From: Filobasidium wieringae
Taxonomy: Eukaryota > Basidiomycota > Tremellomycetes > Filobasidiales > Filobasidiaceae
Assembly (NCBI GenBank): GCA_001600055.1
Contig: BCIV01000001.1
Coordinates: 737,774-801,773, forward strand
Length of the DNA: 64,000 bases
Direction of reading: 5' to 3'
The notes beneath the pieces were generated by a model that had not been told where the DNA came from, did not search any database, and saw only the letters and a program-made list of their open reading frames with translations. Shown here piece after piece: positions 22,476 to 33,143 of this stretch (its first letter is position 1; each line of letters opens with the position of its first letter). The position numbers and the translations under genes are program-made.

Positions 22476-25237
22476 ATGTCTTCAAACGCACTGGACAACC
22501 TAGAGACAGCTCCTGTTGACATCAAGCCGGAGTCGACCGATTTGCAGAACTCGACGTCGGATGCAGTCATCGAAGAGGTCGAAACCAAGCCGAGAAGGAG
22601 TAGGAGGATAACGGCAAAAGTGGAGAAGGACGTCAAATCTGAACCATCAGAGGTCAAAACCCCAACGAAGCGGAAGAAGGCAGCGGTAGCTGAAACTCGA
22701 CCGTCCGAACCTCTTGGTGAAGGGGTCTTACTCAAGCCGCTACTGATTCAAGGTGAGCAAATCGTTCGTTCGATCGATCATGGCGGATCATTTAAAGAGT
22801 TTCAAAACGAAAACAGAAAAAGTTCGGGATGATCTATGGAAGATGCTGGTTGCTGTAAGTCTCTCGCTTCGATACAGCTCCGAGTAAAGACGCTCATCCT
22901 GCAAATGCATAGACCTGCTTGTTGAATGTCACGACTGGTAAAGCCGCACGACCTATCTTTTGGCAGATTTTGGAACGATGGCCGACATGCGAAAAGCTGG
23001 GGACGGGTGTGTGTTCCTTTACAATTTGGGATATCGAATACGGGACTGATCTTTACTCACTGTGTAGCCGACAAGGCTGAACTAGAAGGGATGATCACGA
23101 ACCTCGGTCTGGGAGATGTCAGATCTTCACGCTTGATTCTGTTCTCTCGTCAATACGCCGAATCCGCTTTCAACCAGAGAACTCAACCTGTCGATGAACA
23201 AACAGCAGCGTTCCCCTGGTCTCCCATACTAGCACCTACAAAATCACCCAAAAAGTCCCTTCCTACTAAGGACATGACAGGCTTGACTAGAGAGTCTGTC
23301 TACCCTTTCGCAGGTGTCGGTCAATACGCCATGGACAGTTTCGCCATCTACTCGCCGTTATTACCTGGAGGAGGTGCACCCAGGGACGAAGCTTATTGGT
23401 TGGAGCCTGATGTGGAAGGAGGAGAAGTTGAAGAAGTGGGCAGCGGTTCGCTTTTGCCCAGGAAAGCTGGAACCAGGGACGTTTCCGATCGAGATGACTC
23501 GGGCGATGAATGGAGAAAAGTCATGCCTAACGGTAAGATTTTTCGTCATGGAATTGTTGGGTCTAGCTCATCGCTTTGCTCGCATTTTGCTCAGACAAAG
23601 AACTCGTTCGATACCTGGTGAGCTTTGAGTTCCGTCCGTGTGTTGGTATGTATTTTTAACGGAATTTGGTTCTAGACGTATCGATGGGCAATTGAAGGTA
23701 TCGAGTGGGATCCTAAACGAGGTCCAATCATCCGGAAAGAAGAGGATGCAAAACGCCTGGGATTGCCTATGGCTGTTCAGGAGATGCCTGATCCTGAGCC
23801 AGTACAAGTTGAGGCGGTCACTGCGATAAATCACGGCGATACCAAGAACGAGGAGTTGGACGAGGAAGAAGCTGCGATGAACGATTCGACTCAAGCACCG
23901 GCGGTACCAGTGGTAGAGGTTGATTGGCGACTTTCGCTACCCGCTTTCTTACGTTACGGTCTTGACCTCGACCAACCGGAAGAGAACCAACCTGAAGCAT
24001 CTACCTCGGCCGTGAACGAATCTGGAGAAGCTGAAGATCCCGATGCTCCACCCAAGATGTCCAAGAATGCTGCCAAGAAAGCAGCACGAATGGCAAAGGC
24101 GGACGCTGCCAAGGGGGCTCGTCGAGCGGCCGAAAAGTTGCGCGCAAAGGAGAAGAAGCATGCTCAGCAAGCGGAATTCAACGAAGGAAAGATGACGGCG
24201 GAAGAGGCTGCCGAGTACGAGATCAAGAAGAAGGAAAAGGCGGCAAAGATGAGGTTGAGACAGAAGGGTGTAAAGGTCAAGGATGAGGATACTTGGAAAG
24301 GCGGGATCGTGATCGATCTCGCATTCGATCATCTGATGGTAGAACCGGTGAGTTTGGATCCCGGACGATGGAGATCGCCATCAGACTGACGTGCGATTGT
24401 GGACAGGAAATCAAATCCATGACCGGACAACTAGGTTACTGTCACTCTGCCAACCGACTGACCAAGACGCCTTTCCGCCGGGTGGTCTACTCTGGACTTT
24501 GTGGAAAGGTCAAGCATCGTCTACAAACGGTGCTCCAGAACCAATACATCGTCTGGCCACGATCGGACTGGCGGGACGTCGACGTGGGCGATCTAGCTCT
24601 GGGCAACGATCTCACCGCACCCGCCCTGGGGAAAGAACCCAACCCTTTCCCTGGTCAGACGTATGTCTACTTGACGGCCGATTCCGAGTACGAGCTGGAG
24701 ACTTTGCGTGAGGACGAGACGTACGTGATCGGTGGGATCGTGGATAAGAACCGTTACAAGGTGAGTCGGCGTGACGGCCTTTCTCGCAACCGTTTGAGCT
24801 GATGGAGACGACCCTTCCAGAACCTATGCAAAGACAAGGCGGAAAAGCTGGGAATGAAGACCGCTCGACTCCCGATCGGGACCTTTATCGCGGAGATGCC
24901 TACGCGCAAGGTGCTCACCGTGAACCAAGTGTTCGAGATCATGGTAAAGTACATCGAGTTGAAGGACTGGAGGTCGGCGTTCGAGGTCGTCATCCCGAAG
25001 CGAAAGTTCAAGACCGAGGGTAAGATCATGGCTCGACGTGGGCATAAGCGGGCTTGGGAGGAGAGAGGGAGCGTGGGTTCTGGCTCGCCTGTTGGAGAGA
25101 AGAGGCGGTTGACGGAGGGTGGGGTCGAGGAGGAGGGGGGCGAGGATGCGGATGAGGGCGATGATGACGACGGCGCTGAGATGGCGGTGGACGAAGACGA
25201 GGATGACGAGGAGACCATGTTGAACGCTGGCATGTAA
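22476..25237 (+). CDS. MBD4-like HhH-GPD DNA glycosylase continuous in frame with TRM10
   Basis: The N-terminus ([19 protein letters not shown]) is acidic then basic, with [10 protein letters not shown]. The glycosylase core reads [47 protein letters not shown] and [15 protein letters not shown]. In the last, the Asp matches the catalytic Asp of MBD4, which removes T or U opposite G. A large insert follows, then [20 protein letters not shown], equivalent to the MBD4 C-terminus. The same exon then continues through a ~90-residue acidic linker into TRM10 with no stop. The junction of the first two exons is unresolved: a GTGAGC donor at 22752 leaves the frame one base out against the acceptor at 22797-22798. 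An alternative in-frame ATG at 22780 exists. Confidence 0.72.
24057..25237 (+). CDS. TRM10: tRNA (guanine-9-N1)-methyltransferase TRM10, module or separate product
   Basis: Trm10 is the SPOUT-fold enzyme that methylates G9 of tRNA. From the internal ATG ([16 protein letters not shown], context AAGATGTCC) three exons (24057-24347, 24407-24760, 24821-25237) give 353 aa, a normal length. Family motifs are [65 protein letters not shown] and [20 protein letters not shown]. The C-terminus is an acidic tail ([20 protein letters not shown]). Upstream the frame stays open into the DNA glycosylase, so the independent start is inferred. It ends convergently 115 bp from NDUFV2. Confidence 0.92.
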
Positions 25238-25352
25238 CCACCGGTCCTAGAACCGAGAAAAGAAAGACAAAACCGATATGCATATAATTCCCTCATGTTA
25301 CACGAAACATCAAAGCTCGATCGCCCTTTGACGTCCTCCATCCCATCACCCT

Positions 25353-26946
25353 CTACTGAAACTCTGGCAGACAATGTTCACCCGGCCCATAAGGTTTGGA
25401 AGTCAACCTGTCGAGCGTGAGCGAGTGCGTGTGCAAAGCGTGAACAAACGTGACCCCGCCGCCTTTTCCCCAGTCACGGGAAAAAGAAAAGAAAGAAAGA
25501 AAGAGAGACTCACGTCGTCAACCCGTCCGCGTTCTCACTCGTCCTCCTCCCACTCTGAGGGCCCGGTTTAGGTTTCTCACCCCTCGCGAGGGCCTCTAGG
25601 ATCTTGATGGTCGTCTCCGGGGTCAAGTCTTCGTAGAAATCGTCGTTGATCTGGATCACTGTTGGGCGCGCGAGGGGTGAGCGAGGGGCGGGCAGAGGGG
25701 TAATGAGGATCAGAGCCGATCAACCGCAGAGCGAGGGCGGGGACTTACTGGGAGCGTTGGAACAAGCACCGAGACATTCGACCTCGATCAAAGTGAATTT
25801 CCCATCCTTGGTCGTCTCCCCGTTCTTGACTCCCAAATGACCGGACATGGCTGGATCGCAGGATCGAAAGGGACGAAATCGAAATAAAGAAAAATCAGTT
25901 TCCCCGAGTTCAGTTTCCTTGTTGAGAAAGAGGAGAGAGGAGGAAAGGAGCTCTCACCGTCCCAAATCTTCTGACCGCCGACGCCTCCCAGGAGACAAGG
26001 GGTGGTCCCGCAGTAAGAGATCAGGTTGGTCCCTACCGGTTCTCTGTTGAACATCTGTACGGGTGGGTCGATTCGAGTGACGGGAGAGTGGGTGGAGCGA
26101 GGGAAGAATGAAGAGGGAGAAGAAGAATGAGAGCGGATGAGTGGATGAGTGGGAGGGAACGGATCGATCGTCCCAAAGAAAGACGTACGGTGTAGAAAGT
26201 GGCGACCTCGTAGACCCTTTTCCCAGAACCGAATCCCCATCAGCGCACAACTCCCACCTCCCATCTCGCATCTCGCATCCTCCCCCCACCCAACCCCCTG
26301 CCCCCTGCCTGCCCCGTGACTCACCTCATCCTAGGCATCTCCAAGACCTCTGCAACATGGTTCATCACCCCCAACGAGGTCCAGCCGTTCTGTCTCTGTG
26401 CCAAGTCGAGGACGGGGATGACGGCCGCCTTTCTGTACTGGGGTGGGTAACGGGCGATGATGTCGAGCGCCTTTTGGTGGTACGTCGGGGTGAACTTGAA
26501 GGGGATCTGTGAGGTGGGAGGAAATGGTTCGAGTTGTTTTGAGGATGGGTTCAAGAGGTGGGTTTGAGGAAAGGGAGGGCTTACGGAGGCGTTGTTGTAG
26601 TCCGTATCTCGGTGCTATAGAGAGTGGAAGATCGTGTATGATGATCGATTGAGAGCCGAGTCGAGTCGATGGTAGAATCGAGTTGGAAGAGCGAGTATCC
26701 CGGATCGACAGTGATTGCAACCCGACGAGCCACCCACACCCAACACAAAAAACAGAGTAAAGGAAATCCGATCAGTCCCGTACGCACCACTCGGATCGAT
26801 CCGTCCTCGCTCCATCGAATGATCGATAATTGAATATACTTACGACGAAAACGCTCTCCCCGCTGTTCCTTACGGTCGAAGTCGACAATGCTCGCCTGGC
26901 GAAGACGGACTTTGCGATGGACGGAGCGAGTTGTTTGAGAGGCATC
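25353..26946 (-). CDS. NDUFV2: NADH:ubiquinone oxidoreductase 24-kDa subunit (complex I)
   Basis: This subunit carries the N1a [2Fe-2S] cluster in the matrix arm of complex I. The start is [20 protein letters not shown], a mitochondrial presequence. Then come [40 protein letters not shown] and [17 protein letters not shown]. The cluster cysteines are [10 protein letters not shown] and [28 protein letters not shown] is followed by a small last exon, [17 protein letters not shown], joined across a GTGAGT...CGACAG intron. Without that splice the frame would stop at TGA after LTT, and the family tail (SLTEPPKGPG in mammals) supports the splice. Introns are GC-rich. Confidence 0.95.
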
Positions 26947-27045
26947 GTGTGTGTGAGTGGTGAGTGGGGTGTGGTGAGTACAGGGAGGGAGGGAGAGTGA
27001 GTGAGTGCGTGTGCGAGTGATGGCAGATTATTGATCGGATTGAAA

Positions 27046-27070
27046 TGAATTGAATTGAATTGAATTGAAT
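27046..27070 (+). repeat. (TGAAT)5 microsatellite
   Basis: Five perfect tandem TGAAT units, preceded by a degenerate TGAAA unit, about 100 bp upstream of the NDUFV2 start. Confidence 0.95.
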
Positions 27071-27162
27071 AGGTCCAGCTGGATTGGTCAAACACGCTCA
27101 GATGACACGTCATTGATGGAGAGGCGGTATCAATAAAAGGAGAGTGCTAACGACTAGCACAT

Positions 27163-27300
27163 GCAGCACATGCAAGTAGCAGCCAGCACTACCAGCAGCA
27201 GCCACCAGCAGCAGCAGTAGCTAGTGTAGCCAGCAGTAGTAGTACCAGTACCAGTGGCAGTCGCTAGTAGCAGCCAGCAGTGTGACCAGGTAGCAGGTGG
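27163..27300 (+). repeat. Imperfect CAG/AGTAGC-rich tract
   Basis: About 140 bp made mainly of CAG, AGC and AGT triplets with interruptions (ACCAGCAGCAGCC, CAGTAGTAGTACCAG), in the NDUFV2/SSH4-like promoter. Non-coding by position. Confidence 0.8.
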
Positions 27301-27707
27301 TAGACGTAGTAGGTGGTGTCTGCGATGTATGCCTGCGCAGTGTCCGGTGGCGATAACGCATATCGAGTGAGAGTGATCACATCGGGAGTATACACGAGTG
27401 ATCCACGTTATCTCAGGTGCAGCCACTACGCACGACACTGGGCACACTGGGTGCTATTTCATCTACCACCTACTCTCTACTACCACCACCACCACTGACC
27501 ACCACCACCACCACCGACAAGGAAAGACCGACCCCACCCTCCCTTTCATCGAATCCCGTTTCAACCAGCGCGAAACATCCATTCGTAACCCCCCACTCCT
27601 CTCAAATCGCCGCATCATCATCGTCTCCTCTCTCTCTCACACACTCTCACTTCAACACACACACACACTACACTGTAACACCTCGCCTCTACATCCTCAT
27701 CGCCACC

Positions 27708-29949
27708 ATGTCATCCCCCTCAGAACCTATCATAACACACCACCCGTCCTTCCCTACCGCCGGACCAGGATCGGGAGGATCGGGAGGGGGATCGAGGACC
27801 ACGGCGCTCTACGTCCTCCTCCCCATCCTCATCGTACTCAGTACCATGCTCCTACTACTCTTGGCCTTCTTGATCGGGTTGATCGTACTCAAGAAGAGGA
27901 ATCGGATCAGGTAGGTCTAGCTCTCCCTCGCCCAGGCTCTCTTTTCCTATCCGACAAGGTTCGAGAACTGATCGCACGGTCGCGCAACAGGTTGACGGAG
28001 GATGGAGGTCCGCTCGATCTGTCCCGTAACGACGGGGTCCTCGGCGAAGGCGGGTTGGCGGGGGTAGAGGCGAGGTGGTTGGAGGAGGTCGATGAGGACG
28101 AGAGGGAGGGGTATAGGAAGTGTAAAGGTTCGTGAGCTCCGTTGTTTCGCCGACAAAGGGTCTGGCCCGTTTGATTAACACACACGCACACACTACACAC
28201 CCCAGACTGGCAAGCTCAATACCCCCCCTCGTCCGTATCCACCGAAATCACCCTCTCCCAATTCCTCTCCATCCAGGAAAAGGGCGTCTCCGCTTGGTGT
28301 TTCGAACCGGACTACGAATCCAACCCCTCCCTCTACGTCGAGAGCAGGACCGAGATCACTTTCCTCACCGACGGACCGGGCATGGCTCGTCGTGATGGAG
28401 GTGGCAACACCGTCCTCGCCAACCTCCCCGTCCCCAAGCTCAACGAGGTTTATTACTGGGAAGCCAAGATGTACGAGAAACCGGGTTCGACCGAGGTCGT
28501 CGTCGGCTTGGCCACGAAACCGTTCCCCAGTTTCAGGATGCCCGGGAACGCTAGGACTTCCATGGGGTATCGATCCGCGGATGGGTTCAGGTCTCATAAT
28601 TACCCCTTCACCGCTTCCTCCTACGGCCCCCCGCTCGCCGAGGGGGACGTGCTCGGGGTGGGGTACAGGCCCAGACAGGGTACGGTGTTCTTCACCAGGA
28701 ACGGGAAAAAGTTGGAAGACTGTTACACCGGGTTGAACGGGGCGAACCTCTTCCCCGCCGTAGGCGCCAACGGGGCCGCCACGGTCCACATCAACCTCGG
28801 TCAGGCAGGGTTCGTCTTTATCGAGGCCAACGTCAAGAAATGGGGGTTGGCACCGATGATGGGCACGCTCGCTCCCCCCCCTGCTTATGGGAGTGAGAGG
28901 GGGAGTATACTCTTGGACGCCGGGTATGGGGTTTCGGGGGCCAGGACGATCACGCCCGACGTGATCGACGCGGCTAGGAGGGTGATCGATGAGAACACGC
29001 AGCAGCGGCAAGGACGATCGCAACCGCTGGATAGGGAGGTCAGGGGTCAGGGCACGGACGTGAACGTGAACGTCAACGCGAACGCGAACGTGGGGGGGAG
29101 ACCGATCGGGCCGGGTCATCGGAGAGGGTTCAGTCAGCCCGTCGGACCGTCCCCCTTGAGGGAAGGATCGTTCGGGCCTTTCTCCAGGACGGGCGAGGGA
29201 TCGAGTTTGAACCCGGGGAGGAGGTTCGGTGCGGAGGGCGCGAGCGCGAGCGCGAGGTATCGATCGCCCACCGATCGCGAGGTCGGGTTGAACAGGGCGT
29301 TCCCGGATGCCAGTCTGTTGGAGGAGGGCAGGGCGGAGCGTGATGGTCCCGCGGGCACGGAGGGGGAGACGGAATGGACCGACGTCGAGGACGAGACGAG
29401 CAGTACGGCTTCCAGTTCAAACGTCAACCTCGCGGTCGGAGCGAGAAGACCTTCTTCGCCCGGTGGATCGCCTTTACCCCATAACCCACCTACGCCGAAC
29501 ATGCTCGATATCTCTCTCCATTCTTTCCACGGGCATCAGACGTCCGATCGTTTCTTCGGAGGACGGGCCAACGCGGAGAGTGGCGAGAGCGGGTCGAGCG
29601 ACGATACCGTTCGACAGGACGACGAGGCCGCTCGGACGGAGAGGAGGAGACAACGGAGGGAAGCCAGGAGGAGGGCTCAGTTGGATTCCGCAGGTCAGGA
29701 CGGGTTGCAGGCTAGGTTGAACGCGCTCGTCTCGAGCGTCATGCGACCGGGGAATGGCGACGTCCCTCCTCCAGGGTATGCCCCGTTGGATCCTTATCGT
29801 GAGTCCGCTTGGCCAGGGAGTACAGGGTTCGTCGTCTCTCGGGATCGTGCTGACACGTCGGGTCGTGTCGATTTCTTCTCATAGGATACGCCGATGGGGT
29901 ACCCACCGACTTGCCGGCCGAGATCATCTCGCAGGCTTTCGAAGAGTGA
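27708..29949 (+). CDS. SPRY-domain transmembrane Rsp5 adaptor (SSH4/EAR1-like)
   Basis: Four exons (27708-27910, 27991-28127, 28206-29798, 29885-29949) give 665 aa. Order: short lumenal N-terminus; one membrane helix (ALYVLLPILIVLSTMLLLLL) with a basic stop KKRNRIR; SPRY domain from WCFEPDYESNPSLYVESRTE through NEVYYWEAKMYEKPGSTEVV, YRPRQGTVFFTRNGKKLEDC and LFPAVGANGAATVHINLGQ; then a disordered tail with PPPAYGS and PPPGYAPLDPY (PPxY-type). Ssh4 and Ear1 use PPxY motifs to bring Rsp5 ubiquitin ligase to endosomal and vacuolar cargo (yeast knowledge). The tail encodes a short VN/AN repeat. A GTGAGT overlapping the TGA could allow a longer C-terminus via an acceptor near 30206. The gene is strikingly GC-rich. 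Confidence 0.85.
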
Positions 29950-30321
29950 GTCCCCTCGTCCCGCCTCACACACATCCGCGTCCTGATCTCACCCATCTCG
30001 TCCTCCCTCTCAAAGTAACACTCGGACCAACACTCGACAAAACGCTCAATCGTCACAACCTTCGTTCTGGGACCGGCTCACCGGCCGATCTTGAGCACCA
30101 CGACCACGAATACATACCCCCTTCCGCGAACCCTTGTAGCCACCATCACTCGCTCACGTTGCCAGAACGTTCTTCTCATTCACCCACTTGCCCCTTTTCC
30201 GTGTAGGGTGTTCCAGTTGTAACCCAATATCATTACTGTTTTGAATATACATGACGTCGATTTCACGTCCGGGCGACCGACTTTGTTCGCGGATCGCCGA
30301 CTTGCGACTTGACAATGTACA
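29950..30321. other. Intergenic region between SSH4-like and MAP1D
   Basis: 370 bp between tandem genes; 3' region of one and promoter of the next. It includes the possible alternative acceptor TCCGTGTAG near 30206. Nothing else is recognisable. Confidence 0.4.
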
Positions 30322-31882
30322 ATGTACAAAAAGATTGCGAGTCGACGTCGTGGGTTCCTTCGATTCGATTCGACTCCGACTCCGACACCCATCATTGGCC
30401 TGATGAAACCGTCAACCCGACTCCTCAGGCCGATCCGGGAGACTGCGTTTGGCAAGTATGATATACTCCGACCGAACAAGCCCAGGATGAATCGGAAATC
30501 GTCACCTTATATCCCCCCACTCCCCGTCCCGTTCTCGATCGCACGACCGTCTTACGTACCCATCAATTTCTGGAGTCGCAAGTCGGAAGACGACGCACTC
30601 GTGGTGGACGACGAGTTTTCGGAGCTTGAAGGGTGGCAGGGCACTATCGCAGAGGGTGGGAGCTCGAGTGATATCGGTCGGATACCGTTAGGAGGGATTG
30701 AGGAGCAGACCGTACGCTACGCTGGGAGACTGGCGGCAGAGGTTCTGAACGATGCCGGGAGGCTAGTAAAGGTACGACAATGATCCGTACGTTGGACTGA
30801 AAATGGTCATTGACTGCAGGCTCGAGCAGGCTGGAATGAAAACGATGGACTTGGACAGGGCGATACATGACATGATAATAGCCAAGGACGCTTATCCCTC
30901 CCCATTGGGGTATCAAGGATATCCCAGGAGTATCACGACGAGCATCAACAATGTGATTTGTCGTAAGCCAAAAGTCTCTCTGTCGACCAAAGTTCATCGC
31001 ACCGACTGATACACTTGCTTCGCTAGACGGCATCCCGGACGAGTAGGTAGGCGTTCTTCTCAAAACGCTCATCTGACGAGATCGCTCATACGTCAATCCT
31101 CAGTCGACCTCTACAAGAGACGGACATCATCAACGTGGACGTGACGATATATACCGCTCTAGCAGACGCAGCAGACGATGAAGCACTCGTCTGGATGCAT
31201 GGAGACACGTCAAAGACGTTCAGTCTCCCTGCCGTCGATAGCCTCGGAAAGGAGTTGGTGGAATGCACTCGAGAAGCTCTGGAAGTAGGCATCAGGATCT
31301 GTGGGCCGGGCGTGCCTTTTCGAGAGATCGGGGCAGCTATAGAGTGAGTAGGCCTGTGTGAATACAACTCGGCAAGCCTGTTGACGCTTTACAACGAACA
31401 GTTCATTCTCGGCTAGACATGGCTTTTCCGTCAATCACCAGTTCACAGGGTGAGTGCGTAGTATCTTTGAGCACGTATGGATACACTCTAAGATGTACCT
31501 GCTCTCTAGACACGGTATAGGAGAGCGTTTCCATACAGCTCCGTGGATCATCCATCATCGTGAGTCATCGTGTCTTTCAGCATCACAGGCAGCAGAACTA
31601 AGATCGCCTCGACTCGCATCCACAGGCAACGAGGAGCCGGGAATCATGCAACCTGGACATTGTTTCACGATAGAACCCTGTCTCGTACAAGGTGATAAAA
31701 GCAGAGGATATGGTTGGCCCGATACCTGGACTTATGCGACCGAAGTGAGTTCGCTAGTGCACAAGTGCCGAAACTATCGCGAAACTTACCGTTACCGATT
31801 ACAGTCTAATGCAAGATCTGCTCAATTTGAACATCAGCTCCTGATCACCGAGAACGGAGTTGACGTCCTTACCAGAATATGA
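30322..31882 (+). CDS. Methionine aminopeptidase type 1, mitochondrial (MAP1D-like)
   Basis: Type 1 MetAPs remove initiator Met. The N-terminus is basic (MYKKIASRRRGFLRF), a plausible mitochondrial leader, and the family lead-in FGKYDILRPNKPRM replaces the cytosolic zinc fingers, marking the organellar form. The catalytic domain has YPSPLGYQGYPRSITTSINN, NVDVTIYTAL (first metal Asp), WMHGDTSKTF (second metal Asp), GHGIGERFHTAP (metal His), MQPGHCFTIEP (metal Glu) and FEHQLLITENG (final Glu). About eight short exons, one of them only about 20 nt (HGIPDD). All five metal ligands are present. It ends convergently 53 bp from the next gene. Confidence 0.9.
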
Positions 31883-31935
31883 CGAATTATACCCCCCCGG
31901 CACACATGAGCATTTCCGCAATTGCATATAAACAT

Positions 31936-32838
31936 TCAATCGATCCCTACTGTAAACCAGACAACAACTCCTCTTTCCTCTTCCGGATCCTTGACCTCTC
32001 CCTTTCCTCTTCTATATCGCTCCCAGCCTAATCTTCCCCATCTAAACTCGTCGATCTCCTTGACCCATCCTCCTCCTTCCTTCCACACCCTCTTGAACCG
32101 CTCGGTAGCGCCTCGACCTTGATGCAACCCGGCAATCACATGGGCCACTCCGGTTGAAGGCTGTATAAGTGCCCGAGCGGAGACGATCAATTCTTGATGC
32201 GACGAGGACGACCAAAGGAGGTCGGCGAGGAGTAAGAGATCGTATCGTTCCTGATCCGATCTATTTGGCGCGAGAAGGATATTATCTACCGGTTCGGCCC
32301 ATGTATGACCCAAGACCGCCCAATCTTCCGTCTTCTCCCTCCCATCAGGTATCTTCAATTCCGAGGCTCTTTTCAAGTTTCCCCTTAATACGCCTAGAAC
32401 GTCTTCCGAATCTGCTAATCCATTTGCGTCGACGGTTTCTGTTTCAGGTACAGCATAATCTGTCGAGACGACCGATCGAGCTCCTCCGCCTAATATCGCT
32501 GCCGCCGCTGGAAGACCCGCTCCAGCTCCCAGTTCACATATCCTCTTTCCTTTGACGTCGATGTGGCCGGAAAAGATCAGATCTGCCATGAGGACCGAGC
32601 TCAGCCAGATATGCGTCAACTGCAATGTGCTATGCAGAGCTGATGGTGCTACAGGCAGGTACACCGGGATCTCCAATTGTGCCAGCAAAGGATCGTCTTG
32701 ATCTTTACTACTGGATGGGATGCTGGTTGGTCGGTATATGTATGGCTCTGACGGACTGGGAGTGGAGAAGGCGATAGGATAATGATCGAACAGGCTCAAA
32801 AGGCCGTCCTCGAAGATGCTTTCGATTGCTTCAGACAT
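31936..32838 (-). CDS. Class I SAM-dependent methyltransferase, lysine-methyltransferase (EFM7/METTL21) type
   Basis: Intronless, 300 aa, MSEAIESIFEDGLLSLFDHY to VVVWFTVGID. The SAM site is KRICELGAGAGLPAAAAILG (motif I), SVVSTDYAVP (post-I acidic) and RYDLLLLADLLWSSSSHQEL, in which the xLLADLLW string resembles the DxxY/W catalytic loop of the family-16 protein methyltransferases. A preceding IWLSSVLMADLI stretch also fits that group. Yeast Efm7 modifies the N-terminus and Lys3 of eEF1A; whether this protein shares the substrate is not shown by sequence alone. It is divergent from the APC6 gene across 305 bp. Confidence 0.83.
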   Translation of the reverse strand: MSEAIESIFEDGLLSLFDHYPIAFSTPSPSEPYIYRPTSIPSSSKDQDDPLLAQLEIPVYLPVAPSALHSTLQLTHIWLSSVLMADLIFSGHIDVKGKRICELGAGAGLPAAAAILGGGARSVVSTDYAVPETETVDANGLADSEDVLGVLRGNLKRASELKIPDGREKTEDWAVLGHTWAEPVDNILLAPNRSDQERYDLLLLADLLWSSSSHQELIVSARALIQPSTGVAHVIAGLHQGRGATERFKRVWKEGGGWVKEIDEFRWGRLGWERYRRGKGEVKDPEEERGVVVWFTVGID

Positions 32839-33143
32839 CGCGCCGAGTTTGTGCGTTCTTGAAAAGGGTATGTGGATCGATGAGATGCCTATGTATATCT
32901 GTTCACCAGTCTAGTAGATACCTACAGGGAACATGTGTCCATCGAGTGAAGCTTCAAGCTCCAGGCTGTTGCATGGCTGTTGGAAGTGGTCATGCGAGCT
33001 GATGTTGATCCGAAATTCGACATTGTCAACAAATAAATCATGGTCGACATGTCGATCAACATACCGTTCATTCCCTACTTCCCTCCTCCTGCTCGGCCTT
33101 TCCATGCCAGCCTTGGTATCTGATCTAGTCTTTATCCAATCAT
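32839..33143. other. Divergent intergenic region, methyltransferase / APC6
   Basis: 305 bp shared promoter. No recognised regulatory motif, and no TCACGTGA. Confidence 0.5.

Larger units (their letters stand above)
26947..27707. other. Divergent intergenic region, NDUFV2 / SSH4-like, rich in simple repeats
   Basis: 760 bp of promoter sequence containing TGAAT pentamers, a CAG/AGT-rich tract, CCA triplet runs (27482-27516) and a CA run near 27652-27668. No gene is credible. Confidence 0.6.

Noticed and set aside
28193..29119. 308-codon minus-strand open frame
   Set aside because: Opposite the SPRY domain of the SSH4-like gene; a by-product of very GC-rich codons (Arg/Pro/His-rich, no domain).
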